Shown: one piece after another, positions 16,444 through 24,982 of the stretch | Layout of the letters: every line of letters starts with the position of its first letter | How positions within the stretch are numbered: the stretch's first letter is position 1 | Origin: Planctomycetota bacterium | GTDB taxonomy: Bacteria > Planctomycetota > Planctomycetia > Pirellulales > Pirellulaceae | Reading direction: 5' to 3' | Assembly (NCBI GenBank): GCA_029259935.1 | Contig: JAJDEH010000287.1 | Span: 1-32,867, forward strand | Length of the DNA stretch: 32,867 bases | Notes under the pieces: model-generated | The model's input: the letters and a program-made list of their open reading frames with translations, nothing else | The model's database searches: none | Told to the model about the DNA's origin: nothing | Translations under genes and position numbers: made by a program

Positions 16444-19422
16444 TCACGTCAAAATCAAATCCTCGCCCCGTTTTGTAAGTTGCGATTCCAATTCTGGCAT
16501 GAGGCCATACGCGAGCGCCAGAATCTTGATCGGATGAATGGTTGGCTTGGTCGTTCCTTGTTCCATCTGCGTTCGGCAAGAACTGCATTCGGTGGTCCCT
16601 AGTTGCACCTTCGGTTCGCGGATCGTCGAGATCAATCCCCAGCCAGCGCGCAAGCTGCTGCGGTAGTTGGCTCGCTTCATCCCGTACATGCCCGCCATGC
16701 CCGAGCAACCTTTTTCAATGCGATCGACCTGACATCCGGGGATCAATCGCAACAAATGCTCGCCCGGCGAACCAATCTCAAGAGCCTTGATGTGGCACGG
16801 CATGTGATAGCCAAGCGACATGTTGATGGGCTTGAGGTCCAGTTCCAACTCGCCGGTTTGATGACGTCGCCACAGATACTCACAGGCTTCGCTGGTATTG
16901 CTGGCCACCAGTCGCGCATCTTCGTCGTCCAGCAAATTCAGATATTCATGCTTCAAGCATAGAGCGGCCGACGGCTCGGAAGCGACGATGTGATACCCTT
17001 GCCGCACGGCGTCGGCCAACAGCGAAACATTATGCCTGGCCACGGCGCGGGCCGGATCCAGCACCCCGGGCGAGATCATCGCCATACCCGACTGCATCTG
17101 ATCTGGATGCACATAGACGGCCACGCCGTTATGTTCCAACACGGCGACACACGCCTCGGCCAGTTGCACATCGTACCAGTTGGCGAACGTGTCGACGAAG
17201 TAAACGACTTTGCGTCCGCTACGGCGCGTGGGCCGCGTTAGTCGCCGGCGATGTGCCAGCCGCAAGAAGCTGCGCGGTGCAAACCGTGGCAGCTTACGGC
17301 CCTGGGCAATGCCGAGTATCTTTTCCAACAGCCAACGCATCGTGCGGTTGCCAAGAGCCCAATTGCTGACCGGACTGATCAAACTGCCAAACGCCGAGAG
17401 CATATCCAAGCGGGTCAAAAACCAATCGCCGGGCCGCAATCCGTTGGTCGCCACATATTGGGCTTTGCACTCCATCATCAGCTTGGGGATATCAACCGTG
17501 GCCGGGCATTCCAAGCGGCACTGATGACAATTGACGCACAAATCGGCCACCGACTTCAGTTCGTCGGTACCGAACTGTTGCCGATCGAGGCGCCCAGTGA
17601 GGATCGCTCGCATCAGATTGGCTTTGGCTCGCGGCGAGGCTTCTTCGGCCGGCGCGAATCGAAAGATAGGGCACATTCGTTCGGTCGGCGAAACCGTGCG
17701 GCAGCGCCCACAGCCGTTGCAAGCTCGCGCGGCGAATGTGATGTCCGCGTCGTTCCAATTCAGTTGCAGTTGAATGGGGTTGCCGCCCGCTGCTGGCTCG
17801 CCGCCCTCCAACAGCGGGTTATCATCCGTTCCGACTTCGGCAGCCACGACGGGCCGCAGGTTCTTGGTCAGTGGTTGTGGAGCGTCGGCCACGACCTTGC
17901 CTGGATTGAAAATGTTCTGCGGATCAAAAATCCGTTTCACCTCGCGAAACACATCATACAGCGGACCGTATTGACGGCGCACGAACCATGTCCGGCTCAG
18001 CCCGTCTCCGTGTTCGCCGCTGATGCTGCCGCCCACGTTGAGTACTTCTTCATAAAGTTCCGCGGCCAAATCTTGCATCTTGCGAACTGCGTTACCGTCG
18101 GCCAAATCCAAGAAAGGGCGAATGTGCAACTGGCCATGGCCCGCATGAGCGAACAACGATGCCGTGACCTGATGCTGCTTGAGCAGGTTTTGCAGCGTGA
18201 CCAAAAACCGCGGCAGATTCGCGGGGGGAACCGCGACGTCCTCGATAAAGGGCAGCGCCCGCGTCGAACCTTTCAGCCGATAGAGGGTCGGAATCACGCG
18301 ACGGGCCAGCCGCCAATAGAGATTGCGTTCGTCGATTTCCAGTGTCGTCCGCGTGTCGAAGGCCAGCCGTTTGCGGCGCTGCAAGCGAACCACCAGTTGG
18401 TCGAGTGCGTCGCGGACTTCATCTTCTTCGTCGCCATGCTGCTCGACCAGCAACATCGCCTCGGCCTGGCGGGGAATGATCATGTCGTAACGGACGTCGA
18501 CATCGCGCGCGATGCTCAGCAGTCGCCGGTCCATCAAGTCGCAGGCGCTGACGTTGGTTTTCATGACCTCTAGCGCGCCGCGCGCCGCATGTTCCAGGCG
18601 ATCGAAGAACAACAGCAGCACGCCGCGATGCTTGGGAACGGACTCCACCTTGACCCGCGCTTCGGTGATCAAGGCCAACGTCCCTTCGGAACCGACCAGT
18701 AACCGCGTCAGGTCCAGCTTTCCGTCGTTGAGAATATCCGTCACATGATAGCCCGAACGATTCACCAGGGATTTGGGCTGGCTATCGGTGAGTAGATGCT
18801 GGCGTCGTTCGAGCAGATCGGCGATGCGTCCGACAAGCCGTGACTTTCTGGTTCCGGTCGTGGCGGAGTGTCCGGCGACAAGTGACTCCTGCCCGATTTC
18901 GACGACTTCGCCATCGGCCAGCACTAGTTGCAGTTCGACGACCGTGCCACGTGCCGAACCATACCGCGGCCAGTGGCTTCCCGAGGCATCCAGCGCCAGC
19001 ACACTGCCCATGGTCGTCACGCTGCGAGTGGCCGGATCAGGACCATATTGGCGATCGAAACTCTCCAAGTAGCTATTCAACTGCGCAAGAACGACGCCCG
19101 GCTGAACTCGCACCGTATCGCCATCGCACGAAATGATTCGGCGCATCGAGTGCGAAAAATCCAGCACCAAACCGGGCCCCAGCGACTCGCCGGCTAACCC
19201 CGTTCCCGCTCCCCGCGCGTGAATCGGCAGGTCGTTTTCCGCCGCGTATTTGACACACGCAACGACGTCTTTCAAGCCACGCGGCCGCACTACGCCAAGC
19301 GGCCGGATTTCATAGACGCTGGCGTCGCTGGCGTACATTTGAACGAACAAGTCGTCGCAGCGCACCTCGCCATCAACCAGACCCCGCAGGTCTTCCTGGA
19401 TCCGCTCTCGTTCTTGATCCAT
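16444..19422 (-). CDS. FAD-linked oxidase fused to Fe-S and cysteine-rich (CCG) domains; YdiJ-like 2-hydroxyacid dehydrogenase
   Basis: The 992-residue product combines GlcD-like and GlpC/GlcF-like parts in one chain, as in YdiJ-type D-2-hydroxyacid dehydrogenases (about 1000 residues). The N-terminal FAD_binding_4 domain includes RPRGLKDVVACVKYAAEN and HARGAGTGLAGESLGPGLVL; the FAD-oxidase C domain follows to about 510, with SISGEHGDGLSRTWF near its end. Two [4Fe-4S] motifs are seen: Cys568, 571, 574, 584 (CNGCGRC ... CP) and Cys629, 632, 635, 639 (CVNCHQCRLECP). The C-terminal cysteine-rich domains show GYHMPCHIKALEIG, EKGCSGMAGMYG (Ser in place of the second Cys of the usual CCG) and TTECSSCRTQMEQG (Cys946, Cys949). 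It probably oxidises a D-2-hydroxyacid (lactate, 2-hydroxyglutarate or similar) and passes electrons to the membrane quinone pool. The exact substrate cannot be read. It is the last gene of a minus-strand run. Confidence 0.92.
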   Translation of the reverse strand: MDQERERIQEDLRGLVDGEVRCDDLFVQMYASDASVYEIRPLGVVRPRGLKDVVACVKYAAENDLPIHARGAGTGLAGESLGPGLVLDFSHSMRRIISCDGDTVRVQPGVVLAQLNSYLESFDRQYGPDPATRSVTTMGSVLALDASGSHWPRYGSARGTVVELQLVLADGEVVEIGQESLVAGHSATTGTRKSRLVGRIADLLERRQHLLTDSQPKSLVNRSGYHVTDILNDGKLDLTRLLVGSEGTLALITEARVKVESVPKHRGVLLLFFDRLEHAARGALEVMKTNVSACDLMDRRLLSIARDVDVRYDMIIPRQAEAMLLVEQHGDEEDEVRDALDQLVVRLQRRKRLAFDTRTTLEIDERNLYWRLARRVIPTLYRLKGSTRALPFIEDVAVPPANLPRFLVTLQNLLKQHQVTASLFAHAGHGQLHIRPFLDLADGNAVRKMQDLAAELYEEVLNVGGSISGEHGDGLSRTWFVRRQYGPLYDVFREVKRIFDPQNIFNPGKVVADAPQPLTKNLRPVVAAEVGTDDNPLLEGGEPAAGGNPIQLQLNWNDADITFAARACNGCGRCRTVSPTERMCPIFRFAPAEEASPRAKANLMRAILTGRLDRQQFGTDELKSVADLCVNCHQCRLECPATVDIPKLMMECKAQYVATNGLRPGDWFLTRLDMLSAFGSLISPVSNWALGNRTMRWLLEKILGIAQGRKLPRFAPRSFLRLAHRRRLTRPTRRSGRKVVYFVDTFANWYDVQLAEACVAVLEHNGVAVYVHPDQMQSGMAMISPGVLDPARAVARHNVSLLADAVRQGYHIVASEPSAALCLKHEYLNLLDDEDARLVASNTSEACEYLWRRHQTGELELDLKPINMSLGYHMPCHIKALEIGSPGEHLLRLIPGCQVDRIEKGCSGMAGMYGMKRANYRSSLRAGWGLISTIREPKVQLGTTECSSCRTQMEQGTTKPTIHPIKILALAYGLMPELESQLTKRGEDLILT

Positions 19423-19466
19423 ACGCAGGGTTGATTAACTAAAGGCAGGGATGTTGACGTTTCGGC

Positions 19467-20018
19467 TCATTTCCCGCTAACCGACCGTCCCACGACCGCC
19501 GTTGGCGATGAGTTGACGGTGACGGCCGGTTGCTCGCCGGTCGCTCGCGATCGTGCCCGATCGGCCTCTTCTAGTCGAATCAATTCTTGCCGATAACGTT
19601 CGTGAACTTCCAAATCAAACGCACCATAGCTGTCCACTCCCGGCACCGCGCGATATTGGGCCTGACAGCGGTAGCATTGCAGCAGATTCCCCGTCACCCA
19701 GTATAGAAAGACATCGATCGCCGCCATGGCGAACAGGACGGCAAACGTTCCCAGCCAGCTATGGTAGAACCAGGTGATGCTGCTGAGTACCACACCGATG
19801 ATCACAATCGTTACGCCTAATCGTTGCGGAAAGTCCTTGCGGACGTACAGTTCTTGGCTGGGACAGACCAGGCAGCGGTCGACTCGGTCTTCGATCACCG
19901 CCTCCGCGGGGATGGCCGTTTCGTGGCCGCAGTGATCGCACCGCAGGACGCTGGAGGATGCATCGATTTCCGATCGCGTGGTCGCATCGCATTTCGAGCA
20001 GGCGAAGGTAACATTCAT
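19467..20018 (-). CDS. Zinc-ribbon protein with two TM segments, unknown function
   Basis: A 183-residue protein I cannot name. The N-terminus has two Cys pairs, CSKC (7-10) and CDHC (27-30), a typical zinc ribbon, then a third pair CLVC (49-52). Two hydrophobic segments follow at about 68-85 (GVTIVIIGVVLSSITWF) and 89-110 (LGTFAVLFAMAAIDVFLYWV), and a fourth pair CYRC after them. The tail is charged (ERYRQELIRLEEADRARSRA) and then Ser/Val rich. The four Cys pairs on both sides of a TM hairpin suggest that the N- and C-terminal Cys pairs meet in the cytoplasm to bind zinc. It starts 7 bases after the stop of the upstream membrane-protein gene, so the two are likely co-transcribed. Confidence 0.75.
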   Translation of the reverse strand: MNVTFACSKCDATTRSEIDASSSVLRCDHCGHETAIPAEAVIEDRVDRCLVCPSQELYVRKDFPQRLGVTIVIIGVVLSSITWFYHSWLGTFAVLFAMAAIDVFLYWVTGNLLQCYRCQAQYRAVPGVDSYGAFDLEVHERYRQELIRLEEADRARSRATGEQPAVTVNSSPTAVVGRSVSGK

Positions 20019-20025
20019 CTTACTA

Positions 20026-20796
20026 TCATAAGGGATACAGCTTGTCGACGGAAAGTAGCTTCGATGTCAATTCGCCCATGAAGGCCAAGATCACGCTGGC
20101 GTAAAGAATGCCGGTGGCACTTTGCGTATTGGGCACTTTCAAGGTGAGCCACGCCATCCAAGCCAGGGCCAACGTGCCGATGAACCCGGAGAGCCACCGC
20201 AGGGCCAGAAAAGCCCAAATGTTAAATTCGGGCGACCCTTCGGCCTGCAGGTGATAAACCAAACACATCCCACACAGAATTGTGCGGGCAATGATGGCCG
20301 CCGCCATCAGCATCACCAAACGCTTGAGCGGCAGCAGTTCCATGGTTGGGGTATTCAAATACCAGTGGCCGAGCAACATTGCGGACAGCGTTACGCCCAG
20401 CAGCAATCCGCCCGATATCAAATCGGCCATCATTAACATGATGTTCTGTTCGGGCGCGGATGCAGGAACATCAATTGCCAAGAAAGCGGCCGCCAGCGAC
20501 ATGAGTGCCACGAAATAGAGTGCCAGTCCGCCGAAAAAGCGGTTTTCATAGAGCCAAAGGACTGAACCGATAAAGCTGCCAACCGTCGCCCCGATGACGA
20601 GGACCATGACTTTCGTTTGGTTCGGATAGTCCGCGGCGGAATAGACCGCCAACGCCGCAAAGGTATTCAATCCCATGACGACCCATAAGTGAACGCGATA
20701 GAAGCCGCTGGTCACGAATCGTGAAGGCGTGACGGCCATCGCCACGGCGACGCCGAACGAAAGTCGAAATATGAATTGTGTTAGCAGCAAGCTCAT
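20026..20796 (-). CDS. Polytopic membrane protein, unknown function
   Basis: A 256-residue, strongly hydrophobic protein with roughly seven or eight TM helices, for example LLLTQFIFRLSFGVAVAMAV, VMGLNTFAALAVYSA, VMVLVIGATVGSFIGSVLWL, ALYFVALMSLAAAFLAI, LLLGVTLSAMLLGHWYL, LVMLMAAAIIARTILCGMCL, WLSGFIGTLALAWMAWLTL and ILYASVILAFMGELTSKLL. Conserved-looking polar residues inside helices include Arg (FIFRLSFG), Asn and His (LGHWYLNTPTMELLPLKRL). I do not recognise the family; the layout resembles small channel or carrier proteins but nothing assigns a substrate. It lies between folE (85 bases upstream) and the zinc-ribbon gene (7 bases downstream), and forms a likely operon with the latter. Confidence 0.75.
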   Translation of the reverse strand: MSLLLTQFIFRLSFGVAVAMAVTPSRFVTSGFYRVHLWVVMGLNTFAALAVYSAADYPNQTKVMVLVIGATVGSFIGSVLWLYENRFFGGLALYFVALMSLAAAFLAIDVPASAPEQNIMLMMADLISGGLLLGVTLSAMLLGHWYLNTPTMELLPLKRLVMLMAAAIIARTILCGMCLVYHLQAEGSPEFNIWAFLALRWLSGFIGTLALAWMAWLTLKVPNTQSATGILYASVILAFMGELTSKLLSVDKLYPL

Positions 20797-20881
20797 CAGA
20801 ACACTTGGCGGCGTTTGGGTGGGCGGACGGTTGAATCACGGAACTTCACACTCGCCGGTGCCACCTTCCTAGTAGTTTTCG

Positions 20882-21466
20882 TTAACGGCGTTCGCCGTAA
20901 ATCAATTGCATGATTTCGGCGCGGCTGGAAACGTTCTCACGGAACTTTCCCTTCATCGCCGAGGTAACACAAACACTGCCCGGCTTTCGCACTCCGCGAA
21001 TCGACATGCATGAATGGCTGGCCTCGATCACGACTGCCACACCTTTGGCGTCCAGTTCTTCCACCATAAGCGTAGCGATATCCTCGGTCATTCGCTCTTG
21101 TACCTGAGGACGACGGGCGATCGTTTCTACAACGCGGGCCAGTTTGCTCAGCCCCACTACTTTTCCTGAAGGCATGTAGCCGATATGCGCCTTACCAATG
21201 AACGGCAACAGATGATGTTCGCACATGCTGCAAAAGCTGATGTCGCGCACCAAGACAATTTCGTCGTACTGCTCGGTAAAGAACTTTTTTAGGTGTGGGC
21301 GTGGATCGGCATGCAGGCCGCTGAACATCTCGGCATACATTCGCGCGACACGGGCGGGCGTCTCTCGCAATCCTTCGCGATCGGGATTCTCACCCACTGC
21401 GGCCAGGATTTCACGAACCGCCCGTTCGATGCGCGGCAGATCAACAAGATCGTTTTGACCTTCCAA
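20882..21466 (-). CDS. folE: GTP cyclohydrolase I
   Basis: The 194-residue product catalyses the first step of tetrahydrofolate (and pterin) synthesis, GTP to 7,8-dihydroneopterin triphosphate, as a cytoplasmic homodecamer. The zinc ligands are present: Cys82 and His85 in [11 protein letters not shown], and Cys153 in [12 protein letters not shown]. The active-site region [21 protein letters not shown] and the C-terminal [14 protein letters not shown] are standard. The start is a TTG at 21464-21466: reading upstream in frame there is no ATG or GTG before a TAA, and GGAG (21473-21476) lies 6 bases before the TTG. It is the fourth gene of a minus-strand run. No folate-related neighbour is seen. 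Confidence 0.97.
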   Translation of the reverse strand: MEGQNDLVDLPRIERAVREILAAVGENPDREGLRETPARVARMYAEMFSGLHADPRPHLKKFFTEQYDEIVLVRDISFCSMCEHHLLPFIGKAHIGYMPSGKVVGLSKLARVVETIARRPQVQERMTEDIATLMVEELDAKGVAVVIEASHSCMSIRGVRKPGSVCVTSAMKGKFRENVSSRAEIMQLIYGERR

Positions 21467-21472
21467 TTTCTT

Positions 21473-21476
21473 CTCC
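21473..21476 (-). promoter_or_regulatory. Ribosome binding site that fixes the folE TTG start
   Basis: GGAG on the minus strand, six bases upstream of the TTG at 21466. It is the only start with a good site in this frame, because the frame upstream lacks ATG and GTG up to the preceding stop. Confidence 0.65.
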
Positions 21477-21597
21477 GCTTGAGGAGGGCATAGCCCACCT
21501 TCATGGCTGATGTTGTGCCAGTTCGACCCACTTCTTCTAGATTAGACGAGTTCAGCAAGCCCGAGTGGTTGCTCGAATTAGACGGGACATGGTCTCG

Positions 21598-22299
21598 CTA
21601 GTTATCGCTAAATTCGGGCGGAAATCCTTGACTTGATTTCGAACCTTGGCTGTGCCGCAGCGCCGTCAAGGCATCCAGTAACATTACCGCGCGCCTGTCC
21701 ACGTTACATTCCGACAACAACTGCTGTTTAAGCTGCAACTCCAAGTCTATCGTATACGCAACCACGTCGGTCAGCATCCCCAGTGAAATCCGATCGCCCA
21801 ACAGTTCTTCGAATTGCTCGTTATCCGTCAACGAGGGGGGCACGAGTTCCCGAAAACCGTCCGCGATTCGCCGCCGCAGCTCCGCGCGTTCGGGAGCCGT
21901 CTCAAGACTGTACCGGTCTTCGAGCAACTCGACCGTTGCGGTACGGAACGGTCCCGTCGACGGTAATTCCTCGGAAATCGAGGCTCGGCTGATTCCCGCC
22001 AACAGGATGTTGTGTCGATCATCGTCTTTCGTCGTATGCGAAACGATCTTGCCCACGCAAACAATGGGAGCAATCGGAGGGCGTCCCTCGTAACCGGGTT
22101 CCCAACCCGGCTCGAGCAATGCCATGGCGATTAGACGATCATGGGCCAATGCATCTTTGAGCATTTCGCAGTATCGCGGTTCAAAAATGTGAAGCGGCTG
22201 CAGCACGCCTGGGAAGAGCACGACGTTGGGCAACGGAAACAACCGCACCTCGCCCGAAAAGTCGTCGGGCAGCCGAGTGTTTTGAGAATTATCGGCCAT
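21598..22299 (-). CDS. Stand-alone Lon substrate-binding-domain (LON) protein
   Basis: ATG 22299 is preferred over the frame opening at 22401; AAGG lies just upstream and the product then begins MADNSQNTRLPDDF. The 233 residues match the Lon N-terminal domain only: GEVRLFPLPNVVLFPGVLQP, LHIFEPRYCEMLKDAL, IAMALLEPGWE and the beta-strand pattern VCVGKIVSH, followed by a helical C-terminal half (LTDNEQFEELLGDRISLGML, LDALTALRHSQG). There is no AAA+ or protease domain, so it is not Lon itself. Such single-domain proteins are widespread and of unknown function, perhaps binding peptide or substrate. It starts 5 bases after the DUF309 gene stop, so the two are very likely translated from one mRNA. 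Confidence 0.9.
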   Translation of the reverse strand: MADNSQNTRLPDDFSGEVRLFPLPNVVLFPGVLQPLHIFEPRYCEMLKDALAHDRLIAMALLEPGWEPGYEGRPPIAPIVCVGKIVSHTTKDDDRHNILLAGISRASISEELPSTGPFRTATVELLEDRYSLETAPERAELRRRIADGFRELVPPSLTDNEQFEELLGDRISLGMLTDVVAYTIDLELQLKQQLLSECNVDRRAVMLLDALTALRHSQGSKSSQGFPPEFSDN

Positions 22300-22304
22300 C
22301 AACC

Positions 22305-22691
22305 TTATGAACTTGGCTCTAGGTGAATCTCGGGAATTAGGTCTGGCACGATGTCGATCTTGGGGAACTCCTCCTCGCTGGCCAAGATCTCGCCACAGCA
22401 AGTTTCAAGTTCGCTCAGCAGCTTATCGACGTTCAGCCCAATGTGACGTGGGCGAAACTCTCCTAGATAGCCGGTCGAACTGCGGTAGAGTTTTCTGGCC
22501 CCGCGAATGTTGCCGTTGCCAAAGTGGTGCAGGCAGACGGCTACTTGAATGAGGCCTTTGTAGAACAAACGGGAAGGCCCGCTGTAGTCCTTCCACAAAT
22601 CCTCCCACACTTCATGGGCCTCGAAGAACTCACATTCATTGAAGTACTTGATCCCTTCGAGATAACGCGGGTCGTAGGCGTCTTCTGCCAT
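22305..22691 (-). CDS. DUF309 domain protein
   Basis: The 128-residue protein (ATG 22691, with a TTG one codon upstream) carries the signature of the DUF309 family: YFNECEFFEAHEVWEDLWKD at about 16-36, and FYKGLIQVAVCLHHFGNGNI after it. The family is an all-helical bundle whose conserved Glu, His and Trp residues line a cavity; its biochemical role is unknown. The final ~35 residues are acidic (SELETCCGEILASEEEFPK). The gene lies 5 bases upstream of the LON-domain gene, a close spacing that suggests a shared transcript. Confidence 0.92.
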   Translation of the reverse strand: MAEDAYDPRYLEGIKYFNECEFFEAHEVWEDLWKDYSGPSRLFYKGLIQVAVCLHHFGNGNIRGARKLYRSSTGYLGEFRPRHIGLNVDKLLSELETCCGEILASEEEFPKIDIVPDLIPEIHLEPSS

Positions 22692-22733
22692 CAATGATTC
22701 CGTACCAACGCGATTGGGGACGTCGGCTCAATT

Positions 22734-23480
22734 CTAACGGCGAGAAAGCATCAGCAACTGAATCAAGTACCAGAACAACAAGGCGACCGAGGCGAAAAGT
22801 GCCAAGGCGGCGGCCACGTGCTGAGTGGTCCGATAGTGATGCATAACATTCGAAGTGTCATACAGGATGTAGCCGCTGGCCAAGACGATCAGTGCGACGG
22901 AGAACCAAATTCCCAAGCTAATGCCGCCGAGGAACATCGAGCAAACGATCAAGCCCATGGCGATCATGCCGCCCACGACCAAGAAGTTCCTCAGGAACGA
23001 GAAGTCCTTGCGCGAAATAAAGGCCACCGCCGTCAATCCGGCGAACATGGACAAGGTGAGGATCCCGGCCGAGGGGATGACGTTGGGGTCTTTGCAAAAG
23101 AACGCGGCCATGGTCAGCAGCGGGACGAAAAGAATCGACTGAGCGACTACATAGAGAAGCAGGCCCAAATACTGCATGCCGACCGAAGTGTCCGAAGCGG
23201 CCCACGAACGGGCGATCCAACTCACGACCATGAACCCACCCAGGAACAGCAGCCACGTCCAACCACCGACTGCTCTCATGGTGAACCACTTCAACGTGTC
23301 AGGCTCGACCGAGATAAAGATCAAAGCCTCAATACCGGCAAACAGCAGGACGGCGGCAGCCAGATGCAAGTAGGTGCGCCGAATGAACGTGGCCCGTTCC
23401 GACTCGGCGGCCAGCGCCGCGGTCGTGGCATAGGAATCGTTATACGGTGATTGGTAGGGGTTCTGCGAAAATTGGCTCAT
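22734..23480 (-). CDS. Bax inhibitor-1/YccA-family membrane protein
   Basis: The 248-residue product starts at ATG 23480 (MSQFSQNPYQSPYND), after a TTG-initiated alternative four codons upstream. A polar N-tail of about 30 residues precedes seven TM segments, the family number, including TYLHLAAAVLLFAGIEALIF, WLLFLGGFMVVSWIA, MQYLGLLLYVVAQSILFVPL, AGILTLSMFAGLTAVAFISR, FLVVGGMIAMGLIVCSMFLG and LGIWFSVALIVLASGYILYD. The ILYDTSNVMHHY segment holds the Asp pair region used for pH-dependent calcium leak in bacterial homologues (BsYetJ); here the first Asp is clear. It probably acts as an inner-membrane ion-leak or FtsH-associated protein, by family knowledge. It is the first gene of the seven-gene minus-strand run and is divergent from nth. 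Confidence 0.93.
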   Translation of the reverse strand: MSQFSQNPYQSPYNDSYATTAALAAESERATFIRRTYLHLAAAVLLFAGIEALIFISVEPDTLKWFTMRAVGGWTWLLFLGGFMVVSWIARSWAASDTSVGMQYLGLLLYVVAQSILFVPLLTMAAFFCKDPNVIPSAGILTLSMFAGLTAVAFISRKDFSFLRNFLVVGGMIAMGLIVCSMFLGGISLGIWFSVALIVLASGYILYDTSNVMHHYRTTQHVAAALALFASVALLFWYLIQLLMLSRR

Positions 23481-23620
23481 CAGATTGCCCAATGGTTATG
23501 GTTGAGTCGAACTGTCACCCGCGAGCGCCGCGGGCGAAGTATCAAACTGTACCTCTGGGGACGTACAAAGTCAACGAGAGAAAGACCTTGCGTCTGCGTG
23601 GTCGCGTCTCGATTGCATAC

Positions 23621-23648
23621 TTGACACTCCCCGGAGATGCGCCAGAAT
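23621..23648 (+). promoter_or_regulatory. Likely sigma70-type promoter of nth
   Basis: TTGACA (23621-23626) is followed by 16 bases and CAGAAT (23643-23648), a four-of-six -10 match. It lies about 50 bases upstream of the nth ATG at 23702, which supports that start over the long open frame upstream. Confidence 0.45.
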
Positions 23649-23701
23649 TGAAACCTGCGACTTGCGTTTCGTTCGCCTATCCAACTCACCGTCAGGAAGA
23701 G

Positions 23702-24361
23702 ATGCCTGCCACCGCCGACGCGAAACGCCATGCGGCGAAGGTTATTCGCACCCTGCGCAAGGATTATGCCGACGCGGAATGTGCCCTCCACCACGACGGC
23801 GACTTTCAACTGCTGATCGCGACCATACTTTCGGCCCAATGCACCGACCGGCGGGTCAATATCGTCACCAAGGATCTCTTTAAGAAATACCCCACCGTTG
23901 ACGATCTCAACCGCGTTCCACTGAAAACGCTGGAAAAGGCAATTCAAAGTACTGGCTTTTTTCGCAACAAAGCCAAGAACATCAAGGGGTGCTGCAAGGC
24001 GCTGGTCGAGCGCTACGAGGGCCAGGTTCCGCGAGATCTCGACCAGTTGGTCGAGTTGTCCGGCGTGGGCCGAAAGACCGCCAATGTCGTGTTGGGAACC
24101 GCGCATCGACTGCCGACGGGCGTGGTGGTCGACACCCATGTGGGGCGATTGAGCCGCCGGCTTGGCTTAACCCAAGAGACCGACGCGGTGAAAGTCGAAC
24201 GCGAGCTGATGGGGCAATTACCGAAAAAGGAGTGGATTGATTTCTCGCATCGAATGATTCACCATGGACGGGGCGTCTGCAAGGCACGCAAGCCATTGTG
24301 TGACGAATGTTCGATGAAACGGTTTTGCCCAAGAATTGGCGTGGATGGCGTGGAAGCTTGA
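23702..24361 (+). CDS. nth: Endonuclease III, base-excision-repair DNA glycosylase/AP lyase
   Basis: The start is ATG 23702 (MPATADAKRH), preceded by AGGAAG; the frame is open back to 23447 but that part is not Nth-like and a promoter lies inside it. The 219-residue length fits the family. Key features are present: helix-hairpin-helix LSGVGRKTANVVL with catalytic Lys125, catalytic Asp144 in VVDTHVGRLSRRLGL, and the [4Fe-4S] cluster Cys193-x6-Cys200-x2-Cys203-x5-Cys209. The N-terminal LLIATILSAQCTDRRVN is the typical helical start of the fold. It removes oxidised pyrimidines and nicks the abasic site. dcd follows after 39 bases in the same direction, so the two may share an mRNA linked by nucleotide and DNA quality control. 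Confidence 0.97.
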   Translation: MPATADAKRHAAKVIRTLRKDYADAECALHHDGDFQLLIATILSAQCTDRRVNIVTKDLFKKYPTVDDLNRVPLKTLEKAIQSTGFFRNKAKNIKGCCKALVERYEGQVPRDLDQLVELSGVGRKTANVVLGTAHRLPTGVVVDTHVGRLSRRLGLTQETDAVKVERELMGQLPKKEWIDFSHRMIHHGRGVCKARKPLCDECSMKRFCPRIGVDGVEA

Positions 24362-24400
24362 TCTAGCAACTGAGCTTCGTAAAGCAAGGAAACCTTGGCG

Positions 24401-24982
24401 ATGATCCTTTCCGGCGACGAGATTCAAAAAAATCTGGGCGACGACATAATCATCGAGCCCTATGACAAGGTGAATCTGAATCCCAACAGCTACAACTTGA
24501 CGTTGCACAACGAATTAATGACTTATGAAGAAGTTGTGCTGGACATGCGAAAAGCCAACCGCGTGCGGCGAGTGACGATTCCCGAACAAGGCATGGTCCT
24601 GCAGCCCAATCGGCTTTATTTGGGGCGCACGATGGAATACACGACCACTCACAATCTGGTGCCGATGGTTGAAGGCCGCTCGTCGGTAGGACGGCTTGGG
24701 TTGTTCGTGAACGTGACCGCCGGTTTGGGGGACGTCGGGTTCAGCGGCTATTGGACGCTGGAAATGTTCGCCGTCCAGCCCGTGCGGATCTATGCGGGCG
24801 TCCCCATTTGCCAGATCTGCTACCACAAGATCGTCGGCAAGATTCAAGAATACGCCAGCGACAAATACCAACACAATCACGACATCCAGCCGAGTTTGCT
24901 GTTCAAGGAGCTCAATCCTGAAGCCAGCAATGCCGATCCGCAAATGCAACTTGAATTCGGTTCCGAACGACCGATCAATTAG
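24401..24982 (+). CDS. dcd: dCTP deaminase
   Basis: The 193-residue product starts MILSGDEIQ at ATG 24401; a TTG two codons upstream with closer AAGGA is an alternative start. Dcd converts dCTP to dUTP as a trimer, feeding dUMP for thymidylate synthesis. The active-site motif GRSSVGRLGLFVN is at 92-104 (Arg93, Ser94, Arg98 by comparison with E. coli) and the catalytic Glu is Glu121 in GFSGYWTLEM. The C-terminal segment SDKYQHNHDIQPSLLFKEL fits the lid region. No dUTPase signature is visible, so it is called mono-functional with moderate certainty; bifunctional dCTP deaminase/dUTPase relatives exist. A short tandem repeat follows the stop codon. Confidence 0.93.
   Translation: MILSGDEIQKNLGDDIIIEPYDKVNLNPNSYNLTLHNELMTYEEVVLDMRKANRVRRVTIPEQGMVLQPNRLYLGRTMEYTTTHNLVPMVEGRSSVGRLGLFVNVTAGLGDVGFSGYWTLEMFAVQPVRIYAGVPICQICYHKIVGKIQEYASDKYQHNHDIQPSLLFKELNPEASNADPQMQLEFGSERPIN

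Noticed and set aside
17251..18573. 440-codon plus-strand ORF opposite the FAD/Fe-S oxidoreductase gene
   Set aside because: It lies wholly antisense to a well-conserved gene; its composition (Arg, Gln, His rich, no domain motif) is that of a shadow frame in GC-rich DNA.
23447..23701. 85-codon N-terminal extension of nth
   Set aside because: Not Nth-like, contains a promoter-like pair, and the internal ATG 23702 has a good ribosome binding site and gives the normal family length.
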